NCBI RefSeq assembly: GCF_015999335.1
Contig: NZ_JAEACP010000011.1
Location: 61,038 to 125,037 of the forward strand
DNA length: 64,000 nucleotides
Direction of reading: 5' to 3'
DNA from: Tabrizicola soli
GTDB taxonomy: Bacteria; Pseudomonadota; Alphaproteobacteria; Rhodobacterales; Rhodobacteraceae
How positions within the stretch are numbered: the first letter of the stretch is position 1; the number at the start of each line of letters is the position of its first letter. Below, one piece after another: positions 33,216-41,738 of the stretch. The notes under the pieces were generated by a model, which searched no databases, was not told the DNA's origin, and saw only the letters and a list, made by a program, of their open reading frames with translations. The translations under genes were made by a program, and so were the position numbers.

Positions 33216-35089
33216 CACGGCATGCTCGCATGGATGCCGTTGATCACGGACTGGTCCAGCGTCACCCCCGCTTCCATCGTCAGCGCGTTGGTGAAGGCGG
33301 TGAAGGCATCCCCGGCGATGGCCTGGGCGGCCTGGCCCTCCAGCGCCTCGCGCAAAGCTTGGGCTTCCTCGCCCTCGGTCACGGCGGGCTGGATCCGGTC
33401 CAGCCGGACCACGGCGACGAAGCCCGGCGCCTCGACCAGCTGCACCGCGCCCTCGTCCATCTCGAACACTGTCGAAAGCAGCGTGTCGGGCGCCTCGGCG
33501 ACAAAGCCGTCGCGGGCGATTTCCGGCGTCACGTCGACGATGCCGAAGCTGCCGATCGCGGCCCCCCCCTCGATCCCGGCCTCGATCTCGGCCGCGCGGG
33601 CGGCCAGCGCCTTGGCCAGCGCGTCCTTGCGCCAGTCCTCGGCGACCGTCTCGCGCGCCTCGTCAAAGGGAATCGGCGTGGCGGGAACCACCTCGTCCAG
33701 CCGCAGCGCGACGACGCCGCCATCCTCCAGGACGATGGCTTCGGCGAAATCATCCTGCTGCACCGCCTCGGCGGCCGCCCGGAAGGCCGGATAGCCCTCG
33801 ATCACCGAGTCGCCCGGCTGGCTGGCGGCGTAATCCACCGTCGCGATCTGCAGCCCGACCTCCTTGGCCAGGTCCTCGAGCGTCGCGCCGCCGGCGAGCA
33901 GGTCGTCGATCTGCTCCACCTTGTCGGCGATCTCGCGCCGGGCGGAATCGATCTGGATCTCGATCGCCAGCGTGTCGCGGGCCTGTTCGAAGGTGGTCTC
34001 CTCGGCCGCAAGCACCGAGACCACGCGGTAGAGGGCCGGGCCGAGGTCGCTTGGCAGCGGTCCGGCGACCGTGCCCTCCTCGGCGGTGAAGACGCCCTCG
34101 CCCGCCTCGCCCAGTTCCTCGCGCGTGACGTCGCCCAGGTCGATCGCGTCCAGCGTCAGCCCGCGTTCGGCCGCCAGCTCATCGAAGGTGGCGCCTGCAT
34201 CCAGCTTCGCCCGCGCCGCATCGGCCGCCGCCTGGTCGGGATAGACCAGCCGCTCGACCAGCCGCCGCTCGGGCAGGACGAATTCGTCGATCCGGTCCTC
34301 GTACATCTGCTTCAGCACCGCCTCGTCGACCGGCTGGTCCTTGGCGATGGCCTCGGGCAGAAGCGAGGCATAGGTGATCCGCTTCGCCTCGGGCCGCGTG
34401 AAGCGGGCGATGTTGGCGTCGTAATGCGCCTTCAGCTCTTCCTCGGTCGGCTCGGCCAGGGGCGCGGTCAGGTCGCCCTCGGCCAGCCGCAGCATCGAGA
34501 ATCCGCGCCGCTCGCCGATCCAGGCGAACAGCGTGTCGGTCAGCGCCGCCGGGGCCGCAAAGCCGCCCGCGACCGCGCCCTGCACCAGCTCGCGCGTCAC
34601 GTCGCCGCGCAGGCTGTTCTCGAACTCGACCTCGCTCTGCCGCATCCGGTCCAGCTGGAAGCGATAGGCCTCGCGGTCGAAGCTGCCCGAGATCCCCTTG
34701 AAGGCATCCATCTTCATCAGCTCGGTCGCCACCACCTCGTCGCCGACCGAGACGCCGATCCGCTTCGCCTCGTTGTCCAGCGCGGCGCGGGCGATCAGGC
34801 CCTGCAGCACCTGCCGGTCGATCCCGAAGGCCAGCGCCTCCTGGGTCGAGATCGGCTGCCCGACCTGCTGCGAGAACTGCGCCACCTGGCCTTGCAGCGC
34901 GCGGGCATAGGCTTCGCTGGTGATGTCCTGATCCCCCACCGCGCCGACCCGCGTCACCCCGCCCGAGAAGCTGGTGACGCCAAAGCCGCCAAGGCCAAGG
35001 ATCAGCATCGCCATCAGAAGCCAGACGGCCGCCTCCTGTACCTTGCCTTTCGGGCGTTTCACGTCCTCGTGCTCGGGGGTCTTCGCCAT
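33215..35089 (-). CDS. ppiD: Peptidyl-prolyl isomerase / SurA-N-like periplasmic folding factor (PpiD type)
   Basis: 624 residues. One N-terminal membrane helix (AAVWLLMAMLILGLGGFGV) anchors it in the inner membrane with the bulk in the periplasm. The SurA_N-like chaperone region (about 55-230) precedes a parvulin-type domain (about 255-390) that is degenerate. By homology it assists folding of newly exported envelope proteins. ATG 35089 (MAKTPEHED) is chosen because the cytoplasmic tail before the helix is then of normal length. It is coupled to trpE by stop/start overlap. Confidence 0.9.
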   Translation of the reverse strand: MAKTPEHEDVKRPKGKVQEAAVWLLMAMLILGLGGFGVTSFSGGVTRVGAVGDQDITSEAYARALQGQVAQFSQQVGQPISTQEALAFGIDRQVLQGLIARAALDNEAKRIGVSVGDEVVATELMKMDAFKGISGSFDREAYRFQLDRMRQSEVEFENSLRGDVTRELVQGAVAGGFAAPAALTDTLFAWIGERRGFSMLRLAEGDLTAPLAEPTEEELKAHYDANIARFTRPEAKRITYASLLPEAIAKDQPVDEAVLKQMYEDRIDEFVLPERRLVERLVYPDQAAADAARAKLDAGATFDELAAERGLTLDAIDLGDVTREELGEAGEGVFTAEEGTVAGPLPSDLGPALYRVVSVLAAEETTFEQARDTLAIEIQIDSARREIADKVEQIDDLLAGGATLEDLAKEVGLQIATVDYAASQPGDSVIEGYPAFRAAAEAVQQDDFAEAIVLEDGGVVALRLDEVVPATPIPFDEARETVAEDWRKDALAKALAARAAEIEAGIEGGAAIGSFGIVDVTPEIARDGFVAEAPDTLLSTVFEMDEGAVQLVEAPGFVAVVRLDRIQPAVTEGEEAQALREALEGQAAQAIAGDAFTAFTNALTMEAGVTLDQSVINGIHASMP

Positions 35090-35156
35090 GGGTCTGCCTT
35101 TGGGTCCTGTCTGGCCAAGGTGAATAGAGGCTGGGGATCCGCGCGGCAAGGCCGCA

Positions 35157-36350
35157 TCAGGGGCGAAAGGCCGCCAGCCTGCGGAACATCTCCGCGATCC
35201 CGGCCGCATCGACATTGGCAAAGGCGATGCGGATCTGCCGCCTGCCCGCCGCCGAGCCCTCGGGCTGGAACATCGTCCCCGGCAGCATCAGAAGCGAGGC
35301 GTCGCGGACCAGCCGCCTGCACAGCTCGTCCGAGGGCAGGTCGAACGGATGCTCGACATAGGCGAAATAGGCGCCGCAGCCCAGAAGCGTCCAGCCCTCC
35401 AGCGCCGCGAATCCCCCGGTCATCGCGCGGCGCCGCGCCAGGATCTCGTCGCGCTCGCCCGCGACCCACTGGCCCAGGTTCCGCATCCCCCAGAGCGCGC
35501 CGATCTGGCCCAGCTGGCCGGGGCAGATCGCCACCGTGTCCAGGAACTTCTCCACCTCGGCCAGCCGCGCCGCACCCGCCACGATGCTGCCGACCCGGTG
35601 CCCGGTCAGGCGGTAGGCCTTGGAGAAGCTGTAGAGCTGGATCACCGTATCCTGCCACTCGGGATCGGCGAAGAGGTCGTGCGGCCGCCCGCCCAGCTCG
35701 ATGGAATGGCGGCTGTCGAAATCGCGATAGGTCTCGTCCAGGATCAGCGCCAGGCCCCTGGCCCGCGCCAGGTCGCGGAAGGCGGCGACCGTACCGGCCG
35801 GATATTCCACCCCGCCGGGGTTGTTCGGCGTCACCAGCACGATGGCCCGCGTGCGCGGCGTGACCAGCGCCTCGGCCGCCGCCGCCTCCGGGATCAGCGT
35901 CGGCCCGGTCTCCAGCGGCACCGCCCGCACGCCTGTCATGTCCAGCCACATCCTGTGGTTGAAGTAATAGGGAACCGGCAGGATCACCTCGTCGCCCGCG
36001 CCCGCAAGCGTCGCCATCACCGCGCAGAAGGCCTGGTTGCAGCCCTGGGTGATCGCGACCTCCGCAGGGTCGATCGCGCCACCGTAGGCCGCCGAGAACT
36101 GGCGCGCGATCTCGTCCCGCAGCGCGGGCAGGCCCAGCACCGGCCCGTAAAGATGCGCCGCCGGATCGTTCAGCGCCGCATCCGCCAGCGCCTGGCGCAG
36201 GCCCAAGGGCGGGCTTTCCACCGGCGCGGCCTGGCTCACGTTGATCAAGGGGCGGTCCGCCGGATGGGTCACCCCCTCCAGCCAGCGCCGCGCCTCCATC
36301 ACTGGCGGCGGTTCGGTCAGGGCGAAGGCGGGGTTCAAGGGCAGGGTCAT
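35157..36350 (-). CDS. Class I/II PLP-dependent aminotransferase
   Basis: 397 residues. TQGCNQAFCAVMATLAGAGDEVILPVPYYFNH, LVTPNNPGGVEYP, LILDETYRDF and the PLP-lysine motif YSFSKAYRLTGHRVG are the standard fold-type I motifs. The product is related to aspartate/tyrosine-type aminotransferases; the donor and acceptor are not evident. ATG 36350 (MTLPLNP) is preferred over an in-frame ATG at 36371. It lies between the DUF2127 gene (70-base gap, same strand) and ppiD. Confidence 0.9.
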   Translation of the reverse strand: MTLPLNPAFALTEPPPVMEARRWLEGVTHPADRPLINVSQAAPVESPPLGLRQALADAALNDPAAHLYGPVLGLPALRDEIARQFSAAYGGAIDPAEVAITQGCNQAFCAVMATLAGAGDEVILPVPYYFNHRMWLDMTGVRAVPLETGPTLIPEAAAAEALVTPRTRAIVLVTPNNPGGVEYPAGTVAAFRDLARARGLALILDETYRDFDSRHSIELGGRPHDLFADPEWQDTVIQLYSFSKAYRLTGHRVGSIVAGAARLAEVEKFLDTVAICPGQLGQIGALWGMRNLGQWVAGERDEILARRRAMTGGFAALEGWTLLGCGAYFAYVEHPFDLPSDELCRRLVRDASLLMLPGTMFQPEGSAAGRRQIRIAFANVDAAGIAEMFRRLAAFRP

Positions 36351-36420
36351 CCGGTCGGACCTATCGGGCAAGGGGAGGCAGCAAGGATCGGGCGGACTTC
36401 GCCACAGGATGCGCCCGGCT

Positions 36421-36903
36421 TCAAGTCGCCTTCTTCCGCCGCATGACCCGGAATTCGCGCCAGGTCAGGGCGATCATCGCCAGATCGAAGGCGGACAGGG
36501 CCAGAAGCATCGGCGATCCGGTCAGAGTCCATTCCTGCATCTGGTACAGGATGAATCCCGCCAGCACCACCATGCTCGCCGGATAGGCCCAGCTCAGACG
36601 CGCGGCCAGCGCCGCGACCAGCGCCAGCTTCAATGCGCCATGGCTCAGCAGGTAGACCGCATAGAAATGCTGGCTATCGGCCGAGACCCCGCCCGCCAGG
36701 TCGCGCAGCCACAGGGCCATCCGGTCGGTCGGGTCCTGCGCCAGCTCGTGCCGGGTCATCCACTCCAGGAGCCGCCGCAGCGCCGAAGGTCCCGCGAACA
36801 GCAGGCCGAATCCCGAAAGCGCCTCTCCGGCGGCGAAGACGGCCTTCGCCACCAGGCCCGCCTCGAACAGGCGGTGAAGCCAGCGCCCGATTCCGGCCGC
36901 CAC
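36421..36903 (-). CDS. DUF2127-family membrane protein
   Basis: About 160 residues with several hydrophobic helices (LVAKAVFAAGEALSGFGLLFAG, FYAVYLLSHGALKLALVAALAARL, PASMVVLAGFILYQM). This is the pattern of the DUF2127 family, of unknown function. GTG 36903 lies 7 bases after a GAGG that overlaps the gpt stop codon, so coupling to gpt is likely. An ATG at 36939 inside gpt would give 172 residues. Confidence 0.8.
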   Translation of the reverse strand: MAAGIGRWLHRLFEAGLVAKAVFAAGEALSGFGLLFAGPSALRRLLEWMTRHELAQDPTDRMALWLRDLAGGVSADSQHFYAVYLLSHGALKLALVAALAARLSWAYPASMVVLAGFILYQMQEWTLTGSPMLLALSAFDLAMIALTWREFRVMRRKKAT

Positions 36904-36910
36904 CCGCGCC

Positions 36911-37435
36911 TCAGTCCGAGCCGCGCATCGGCTGGACATATTGCAGCGCCATGTCCCAGGGGAAGAAGATCCAGGTGTCCTGGCTCACGCTGGTGATATA
37001 GGTGTCGGCCTGCTTCTCGCCCTCGGGCTTGGCATAGACGCAGGCGAAATGCGCCTTGGGATAGAGGCCGCGGATCAGTTCCAGCGTCTTGCCCGAGTCC
37101 ACCAGGTCGTCGACGATCAGGATGCCCGCGCCGTCGCCCATCAGCTCGGCGTTCGGCGCCTTGATCACCTGCGCCTCGCGGCGCTGGTCGGCCTTGCCGC
37201 CGCCCGAGTGGTAGGACTTGACCGAGATGGAATCGACCACCCGGATGTCCAGTTCGCGGCTGACGATCATCGCCGGCACCAGGCCGCCGCGCGTGATGCC
37301 GACCACGGCCTTCCAGGCTCCGCCCTCGCCCGGCCCCTTGCCGTCCAGCCGCCAGGCCAGCGCCCTTGCGTCGCGGTGGATCTGGTCCCAGCTGACGTGG
37401 AACCCCTTTTCATATGGCAGGCGGTCGGCGGACAT
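36911..37435 (-). CDS. gpt: Xanthine phosphoribosyltransferase
   Basis: 174 residues. Salvages xanthine (and guanine) to XMP/GMP using PRPP. The PRPP-binding signature [13 protein letters not shown] is at 105-117, the dimer/pyrophosphate loop [11 protein letters not shown] at 45-55, and the C-terminal [10 protein letters not shown] contains the purine-stacking Trp. Start ATG 37435 with GGAGGAGAT upstream. It lies 12 bases after the LysE-family gene and just before the DUF2127 gene, apparently in one operon starting at fabI. Confidence 0.95.
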   Translation of the reverse strand: MSADRLPYEKGFHVSWDQIHRDARALAWRLDGKGPGEGGAWKAVVGITRGGLVPAMIVSRELDIRVVDSISVKSYHSGGGKADQRREAQVIKAPNAELMGDGAGILIVDDLVDSGKTLELIRGLYPKAHFACVYAKPEGEKQADTYITSVSQDTWIFFPWDMALQYVQPMRGSD

Positions 37436-37447
37436 GGATCTCCTCCT

Positions 37448-38062
37448 TCAGGTAGCGACAATCTTGACGCCCAGCAGGGCCAGCGCGGCCCCGAAGCAGC
37501 GGTCGATCACGGTTTTCAGGCTGATGTAGACTGCCCGCGTCCGGTCCATCGAGAAGATGCGGGCGACAAGGCTGTTCCAGGCGGTCTCGGCGACCAGGAT
37601 CAGAAGGATCAGGCAGGCCAGCACCCAGGTGGGGGTGTCCGGATTGATCGTGCCAAGGAAGATCGAGGAATAAATGACCACCGCCTTCGGGTTCGACAGG
37701 TTGGTCCAGAGCCCCAGCCGATACGCCATGAACGGTGAGCGCGGCACGGGCCGCGCATCCTCGGCGATGAAAGACTTTTCGGCATCGCGCCACAGGTGCC
37801 AGGCCATCCAGATCAGATACCCCGCCCCGCCGATCTTCAGCGCCCAGAGCAGCGAGGGCGCCGCGTCGAAGATCAGGTGCAGCCCGAACATCGCCGCAAG
37901 CGCCCAGACCACCGCGCCCGACGCGATGCCCAGCGCCAGCATGGCCCCGGTCCGGAACCCCTCGGTCAGCCCGGTCCGGGCTGACATGAGGACGGCGGGA
38001 CCAGGGGAAACCACCGCAAACAGCACCAGCCCCGCAAAGGCCAGAAAGGCCGCCAGGCTCAC
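37448..38062 (-). CDS. LysE/RhtB-family amino-acid exporter
   Basis: 204 residues with about six membrane helices. AVVSPGPAVLMSARTGLTEGFRTGAMLALGIASGAVVWA is the family's N-terminal motif, and LGLWTNLSNPKAVVIYSSIF is the central one. It probably exports an amino acid or homoserine-type metabolite; the substrate is not evident. GTG 38062 overlaps the fabI stop codon (GTGA), so it is translationally coupled to fabI. Confidence 0.9.
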   Translation of the reverse strand: MSLAAFLAFAGLVLFAVVSPGPAVLMSARTGLTEGFRTGAMLALGIASGAVVWALAAMFGLHLIFDAAPSLLWALKIGGAGYLIWMAWHLWRDAEKSFIAEDARPVPRSPFMAYRLGLWTNLSNPKAVVIYSSIFLGTINPDTPTWVLACLILLILVAETAWNSLVARIFSMDRTRAVYISLKTVIDRCFGAALALLGVKIVAT

Positions 38063-38889
38063 TGGCCGCCCTCTTTCCGGCCTTGCAGCAGGTCGATGTC
38101 CGGCGCCTCGATCGCCTTCATGCCGACCGCGTGATAGCCCGCGTCGACATGCAGGTTCTCGCCCGTGGTGCCCGAGCCGAGATCGGACAAGAGGTAAAGC
38201 GCGGCCTTGCCCACTTCCTCCTGCGTCACGTTGCGGCGCAGCGGGCTGTTCAGCTCGTTCCACTTCATGATGTAGCGGAAATCGCCGATGCCGCTGGCGG
38301 CCAGCGTCTTGATCGGCCCGGCGCTGATCGCATTGACCCGGATCCCGTCCTTGCCCAGATCCTCGGCCAGATACTTGACCGAGGCCTCCAGCGCCGCCTT
38401 GGCCACGCCCATCACGTTGTAATGCGGCATCACCTTCTCCGCACCGTAATAGGTCAGCGTCAGCAGGCTCCCGCCCGGCGCCATCATCGCCGCCGCGCGC
38501 TGGCAGACGGCGGTGAAGGAATAGACCGAGATGTCCATCGCCAGCCCGAAGCCCGCGCGCGAGGTGTCGACATAGCGGCCGCGAAGCTCGTTCTTGTCGG
38601 CGAAACCGATGGCATGGACCAGGAAATCCAGCTGCCCCCATTCCGCCCGCAGCGCGCCGAACAGCGCGTCGATGCTGTCGTCGCTGGCCACGTCGCATTC
38701 GTACAGCTTTGGCGTGCCAAGCGAAGCGGCCAGCGGCTCGACCCGCTTCTTCAGCTGCTCGCCCTGGTAGCTGAAGGCAAGCTCCGCGCCCTGCTCGGCC
38801 ACGGCCTGGGCGATGCCCCAGGCGATGGACTTGTCGTTCGCCAGGCCCATGATCAGCCCGCGCTTGCCCTGCATCAGTCCGGTTGACAT
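38059..38889 (-). CDS. fabI: Enoyl-[acyl-carrier-protein] reductase (NADH)
   Basis: 276 residues of the short-chain dehydrogenase superfamily. GLANDKSIAWGIA (15-27) is the FabI nucleotide loop, and the catalytic Tyr157 and Lys164 (YNVMGVAK, Tyr-X6-Lys) are present, with Tyr147 upstream. It carries out the last step of each fatty-acid elongation cycle. ATG 38889 with AAGGGG upstream is chosen over the ATG at 38907. It starts the unit fabI-LysE-gpt-DUF2127 and is divergent from pdxH with a 99-base spacer. Confidence 0.96.
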   Translation of the reverse strand: MSTGLMQGKRGLIMGLANDKSIAWGIAQAVAEQGAELAFSYQGEQLKKRVEPLAASLGTPKLYECDVASDDSIDALFGALRAEWGQLDFLVHAIGFADKNELRGRYVDTSRAGFGLAMDISVYSFTAVCQRAAAMMAPGGSLLTLTYYGAEKVMPHYNVMGVAKAALEASVKYLAEDLGKDGIRVNAISAGPIKTLAASGIGDFRYIMKWNELNSPLRRNVTQEEVGKAALYLLSDLGSGTTGENLHVDAGYHAVGMKAIEAPDIDLLQGRKEGGQ

Positions 38890-38988
38890 TCCTGACCCCT
38901 TGCCCACCTTGTCGTCGAGAATGACGTGTAGGCGAAGAGGGACCCTGCTTCAAGGCAGCACCTTTTCGCCAGGGGAAGGAGTTTCCGC

Positions 38989-39606
38989 ATGGACCGCAGC
39001 GGCATCTTCGCAGGCGAAGATCCCTTCGTGCTGGCCCGCGCCTGGCTGGCCGAGGCCGAGGCGCAAGAGCCCAACGATCCCAATGCCATCGCGCTGGCGA
39101 CGGCGGATGCGGACGGGCTGCCGAACGTGAGGATGGTGCTGCTGAAGGAGATCGAGGTCGGCGGCAAGGGCGGCGGCGCCTTCGTCTTCTACACCAACTA
39201 CGGCTCGAAGAAGGGCCAGGAGATCGCGGCCTCGGGCAAGGCGGCCTTCGTCATGCACTGGAAGTCGCTGCGTCGCCAGATCCGCGTCCGCGGACTGGTG
39301 ACGCGCGAGGACGGGCCGCGGGCCGACGAGTATTTCGCCAGCCGCAGCCTGAAGTCGCGCCTCGGGGCCTGGGCCAGCCAGCAGTCGCAGCCCCTCTCCT
39401 CGCGTGAGGCGCTGATGGCCGAGGCGGCGAAGGTCGCGCTCACCAAGGGACCGAATCCGCCCCGCCCGCCCTATTGGGGTGGTTTCCGAATTCTTCCACT
39501 TGAGGTAGAATTCTGGGCTGATGGCGCCTTCCGGTTGCATGATCGTTTCCGGTGGCTACGCAATCATGTAGAAGATGGCTGGTTTGTTGAGCGGTTAAAC
39601 CCCTAG
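38989..39606 (+). CDS. pdxH: Pyridoxamine/pyridoxine 5'-phosphate oxidase
   Basis: 205 residues. FMN-dependent oxidation of PNP/PMP to pyridoxal 5'-phosphate. [42 protein letters not shown] and the C-terminal [15 protein letters not shown]...W are diagnostic for PdxH and carry the FMN and PLP contacts. AAGGAG lies 9 bases before ATG 38989. The gene is monocistronic, with a 118-base AT-richer spacer before the cold-shock gene. Confidence 0.96.
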   Translation: MDRSGIFAGEDPFVLARAWLAEAEAQEPNDPNAIALATADADGLPNVRMVLLKEIEVGGKGGGAFVFYTNYGSKKGQEIAASGKAAFVMHWKSLRRQIRVRGLVTREDGPRADEYFASRSLKSRLGAWASQQSQPLSSREALMAEAAKVALTKGPNPPRPPYWGGFRILPLEVEFWADGAFRLHDRFRWLRNHVEDGWFVERLNP

Positions 39607-39724
39607 TTTTCACGAACATCGAAACCCCAAATTCGGGTTCATGAGGATTCCCCCTTGAACCCGGAGCAAACTTGGCCGCATCTGTGCGGGCTAAGGGGCT
39701 CATTCTGGGGAGAAGGCTCTGAAT

Positions 39725-40258
39725 ATGACGGAAGACGAAGAGGTCATGCAGGAAGTGCATGGTCGCGTTAAGTGGTTTGATCCTTCCAAGGGTTTCGGTT
39801 TCATCGTTTCGGACCAGTCCGAATCCGATATCCTCCTGCATGCGAACGTTCTTCGGAACTTCGGGCAGGGTTCGGTGGCGGACGGGGCCGGGATCATCGT
39901 GCGTGTCCAGCGGACGCAGCGCGGGGTCCAGGCTGTCGAAGTGGTCAGGATCGACCCGCCCGAGGGCGCGGTCTTTCCCCTGGGCGAGGAGGCCGACCAG
40001 CTGGTCGGCGCCGACATCCTCGCGCTGGCGCTCGAGCCGGCGCGGGTGAAATGGTTCGACAAGGGCAAGGGCTTCGGCTTCGCCAATGTCTTCAGCAGGC
40101 CCGAGGACGTGTTCATTCACGCCGAGGTGCTGCGCGTGTCGGGCTTTGCCGACCTCGCCGCCGGCGAGGCCGTGGCCCTGCGCATCATCGAGGGCCGTCG
40201 CGGCCGCATGGCGGTCCAGGTCCTGTCCTGGGAATCCGCCACGCGTGACCACGCCTGA
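39725..40258 (+). CDS. Cold-shock protein with two cold-shock domains
   Basis: 177 residues. The first domain (about 10-75) has VKWFDPSKGFGFIVSD (RNP1) and DILLHANVL (RNP2). The second (about 108-170) has VKWFDKGKGFGFANVF and DVFIHAEVL. Both RNP motifs keep their aromatic residues, so both domains should bind single-stranded RNA or DNA. Alphaproteobacteria commonly have such double-domain forms. The 118 bases upstream contain several short repeats of the AACCC/GGGTT type and could form a structured leader. The stop overlaps the next start (TGATG). Confidence 0.92.
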   Translation: MTEDEEVMQEVHGRVKWFDPSKGFGFIVSDQSESDILLHANVLRNFGQGSVADGAGIIVRVQRTQRGVQAVEVVRIDPPEGAVFPLGEEADQLVGADILALALEPARVKWFDKGKGFGFANVFSRPEDVFIHAEVLRVSGFADLAAGEAVALRIIEGRRGRMAVQVLSWESATRDHA

Positions 40259-40749
40259 TGCGGCGCTTCACCCGCATTGCCATCCTCCTGCTCGCGCTGC
40301 CCGGTGCCTTCCTGCCCGGTGCCGCGCGGGCCGAGGCCGCTTGCGCCCCCGACCGGCTGGACCTGCGCTGGCCCGGCGGGGGCGAAAGCTTCGCCGTCGA
40401 GATCGCCGATGACGCGGACGAGCGCGCGCAAGGCCTGATGTTCCGCGACAGCATGGGGGCGGACCGGGGAATGCTCTTCGTCTACGAAGGCCCCCGCCAC
40501 GCCCGCTTCTGGATGAAGAACACGCTGATTCCGCTGGACATGATCTTCGCCGATGCCAGCGGCACCGTCACCCGGGTCCATTCCGACGCGGTGCCCGGCG
40601 ACCTTACCCCGGTCGACGGCGGCGAAGGCGTGGTCTATGTGCTCGAGATCAACGGAGGCCTGGCCGCAAAGCTCGGCATCGTGCCGGGGACCGAGCTGCG
40701 CCATCCCGCGATCCCCGCCGCCATGGCCGCCTGGCCCTGTGGCGGCTGA
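40258..40749 (+). CDS. DUF192-family exported protein
   Basis: 163 residues. A signal peptide (FTRIAILLLALPGAFLPGAARAEA) is cut near residue 26. The rest is a DUF192 domain: ERAQGLMFRDSMGADRGMLFVYEG, FWMKNTLIPLDMIFAD and VVYVLEINGGLAAKLGI. Family members are small periplasmic beta-proteins of unclear function. It is translationally coupled to the cold-shock gene and followed 42 bases later by tRNA-Pro. Confidence 0.92.
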   Translation: MRRFTRIAILLLALPGAFLPGAARAEAACAPDRLDLRWPGGGESFAVEIADDADERAQGLMFRDSMGADRGMLFVYEGPRHARFWMKNTLIPLDMIFADASGTVTRVHSDAVPGDLTPVDGGEGVVYVLEINGGLAAKLGIVPGTELRHPAIPAAMAAWPCGG

Positions 40750-40791
40750 AGGCTTTTCATTCCCTCAGCTTCCCGCTATGGGAGGCACAGT

Positions 40792-40868
40792 CGGGGCGTA
40801 GCGCAGCCTGGTAGCGCGACGGTTTTGGGTACCGTAGGTCGCGAGTTCGAATCCCGCCGCCCCGACCA
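40792..40868 (+). tRNA. tRNA-Pro(TGG)
   Basis: A full cloverleaf with acceptor stem CGGGGCG / CGCCCCG, D-arm GCGC..GCGC, anticodon stem ACGGT / ACCGT around the loop TTTGGGT (anticodon TGG), T-loop TTCGAAT, discriminator A and an encoded CCA (40866-40868). The T-stem has one A-C mismatch. It reads CCN proline codons. tRNA genes can be phage or island integration sites, but I found no duplicate of its 3' end downstream. Confidence 0.97.
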
Positions 40869-41000
40869 TCCCTCCACAGACGGAACCTTGTCCCTGTCGA
40901 CCCCGGCAGAGTCGAATCCCTTTGACAGCCCGGCGCCTTCTGCCTGACGCTGGGGCACCGGCTTCGCTTTCGTTGCAGCACCCAATCGCAGGGATCCGCC

Positions 41001-41672
41001 ATGCCATCGATGTCAGAGCTTGTTCTCCATCCGAAAACCTTTCTCAAGTCGAATGCCCTCTGGCCCTCGGGCCTCTTGAACGTGCAGGCGCGCGGCAATC
41101 CCGCGACCTTCGGCCCGAACGCCACCGCCCAGGTCATCCCGCTGATGCTGAGGCCGAAGCCGGGGGTGCAATGCCTGAACAAGACCGGCGTGCCGATGCC
41201 CTGCTGGGAAATCGCGCCGGCCGGGCTGGGTGGCTATCTCGGCTATTACTTGCCCTGGCAGCCGAACTCGACCAAGACGATGGTCATCGGCGACAAGGCC
41301 GATTTCTTCATCACCGACACGATGAACGGCTGCACCTTCGCCGCCGGGATCGGCGGGACGGTGCGGGTTGCGCATGTGAATTACAACACCTTCAATGCTG
41401 ACGGCGACCGGGAAGAAGGCCTGCCGATCGACCAAGGGCATATGGACAGCGAGGTGCAGCGGGTCATGGGGGCGGCCACGCCCGGCGTGGCCCTGCGCAA
41501 GGCCGGTTACACGATCGCGAACGGCGATTTTCCCAATGTGACGGTCGTCGGCGTGCGCCGGGCCGGGCTCTGGACCTTCGCCTACCAGAAGCGGGCCATG
41601 ACCGCTCCGGCGCGGCTGGGGACGGCCATGGTTCCGGGCTACCGGCTGGTTTCGGTCCACAACGTCCATTAG
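41001..41672 (+). CDS. Unknown 223-residue protein with a CNF/BLF1-like Cys-His pattern
   Basis: I do not recognise a family. 223 residues, no signal peptide, no membrane segment. The centre reads [19 protein letters not shown] and then VRVAHVNY, placing Cys111 and His125 fourteen residues apart after a short Thr-containing strand. This spacing resembles the N-G/S-G-Cys ... His arrangement of the CNF1/BLF1/CheD glutamine-deamidase fold, so a deamidase-like enzyme or effector is conceivable. That is inference from a short motif only. AGGGA lies 6 bases before ATG 41001. The gene sits alone between tRNA-Pro and selO, 66 bases before the latter. Confidence 0.75.
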   Translation: MPSMSELVLHPKTFLKSNALWPSGLLNVQARGNPATFGPNATAQVIPLMLRPKPGVQCLNKTGVPMPCWEIAPAGLGGYLGYYLPWQPNSTKTMVIGDKADFFITDTMNGCTFAAGIGGTVRVAHVNYNTFNADGDREEGLPIDQGHMDSEVQRVMGAATPGVALRKAGYTIANGDFPNVTVVGVRRAGLWTFAYQKRAMTAPARLGTAMVPGYRLVSVHNVH

Positions 41673-41738
41673 CACCGCTTGCGCAGGCGGGTTGCCGGGC
41701 TATCTGTAGACTTCTGGACCGGCCCCCGGGATGTCACG

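Noticed and set aside
40792..41672. tRNA-Pro as an integration site for a genomic island carrying the unknown protein
   Set aside because: No integrase and no second copy of the tRNA 3' end were seen downstream, and selO and later genes are ordinary chromosomal genes.
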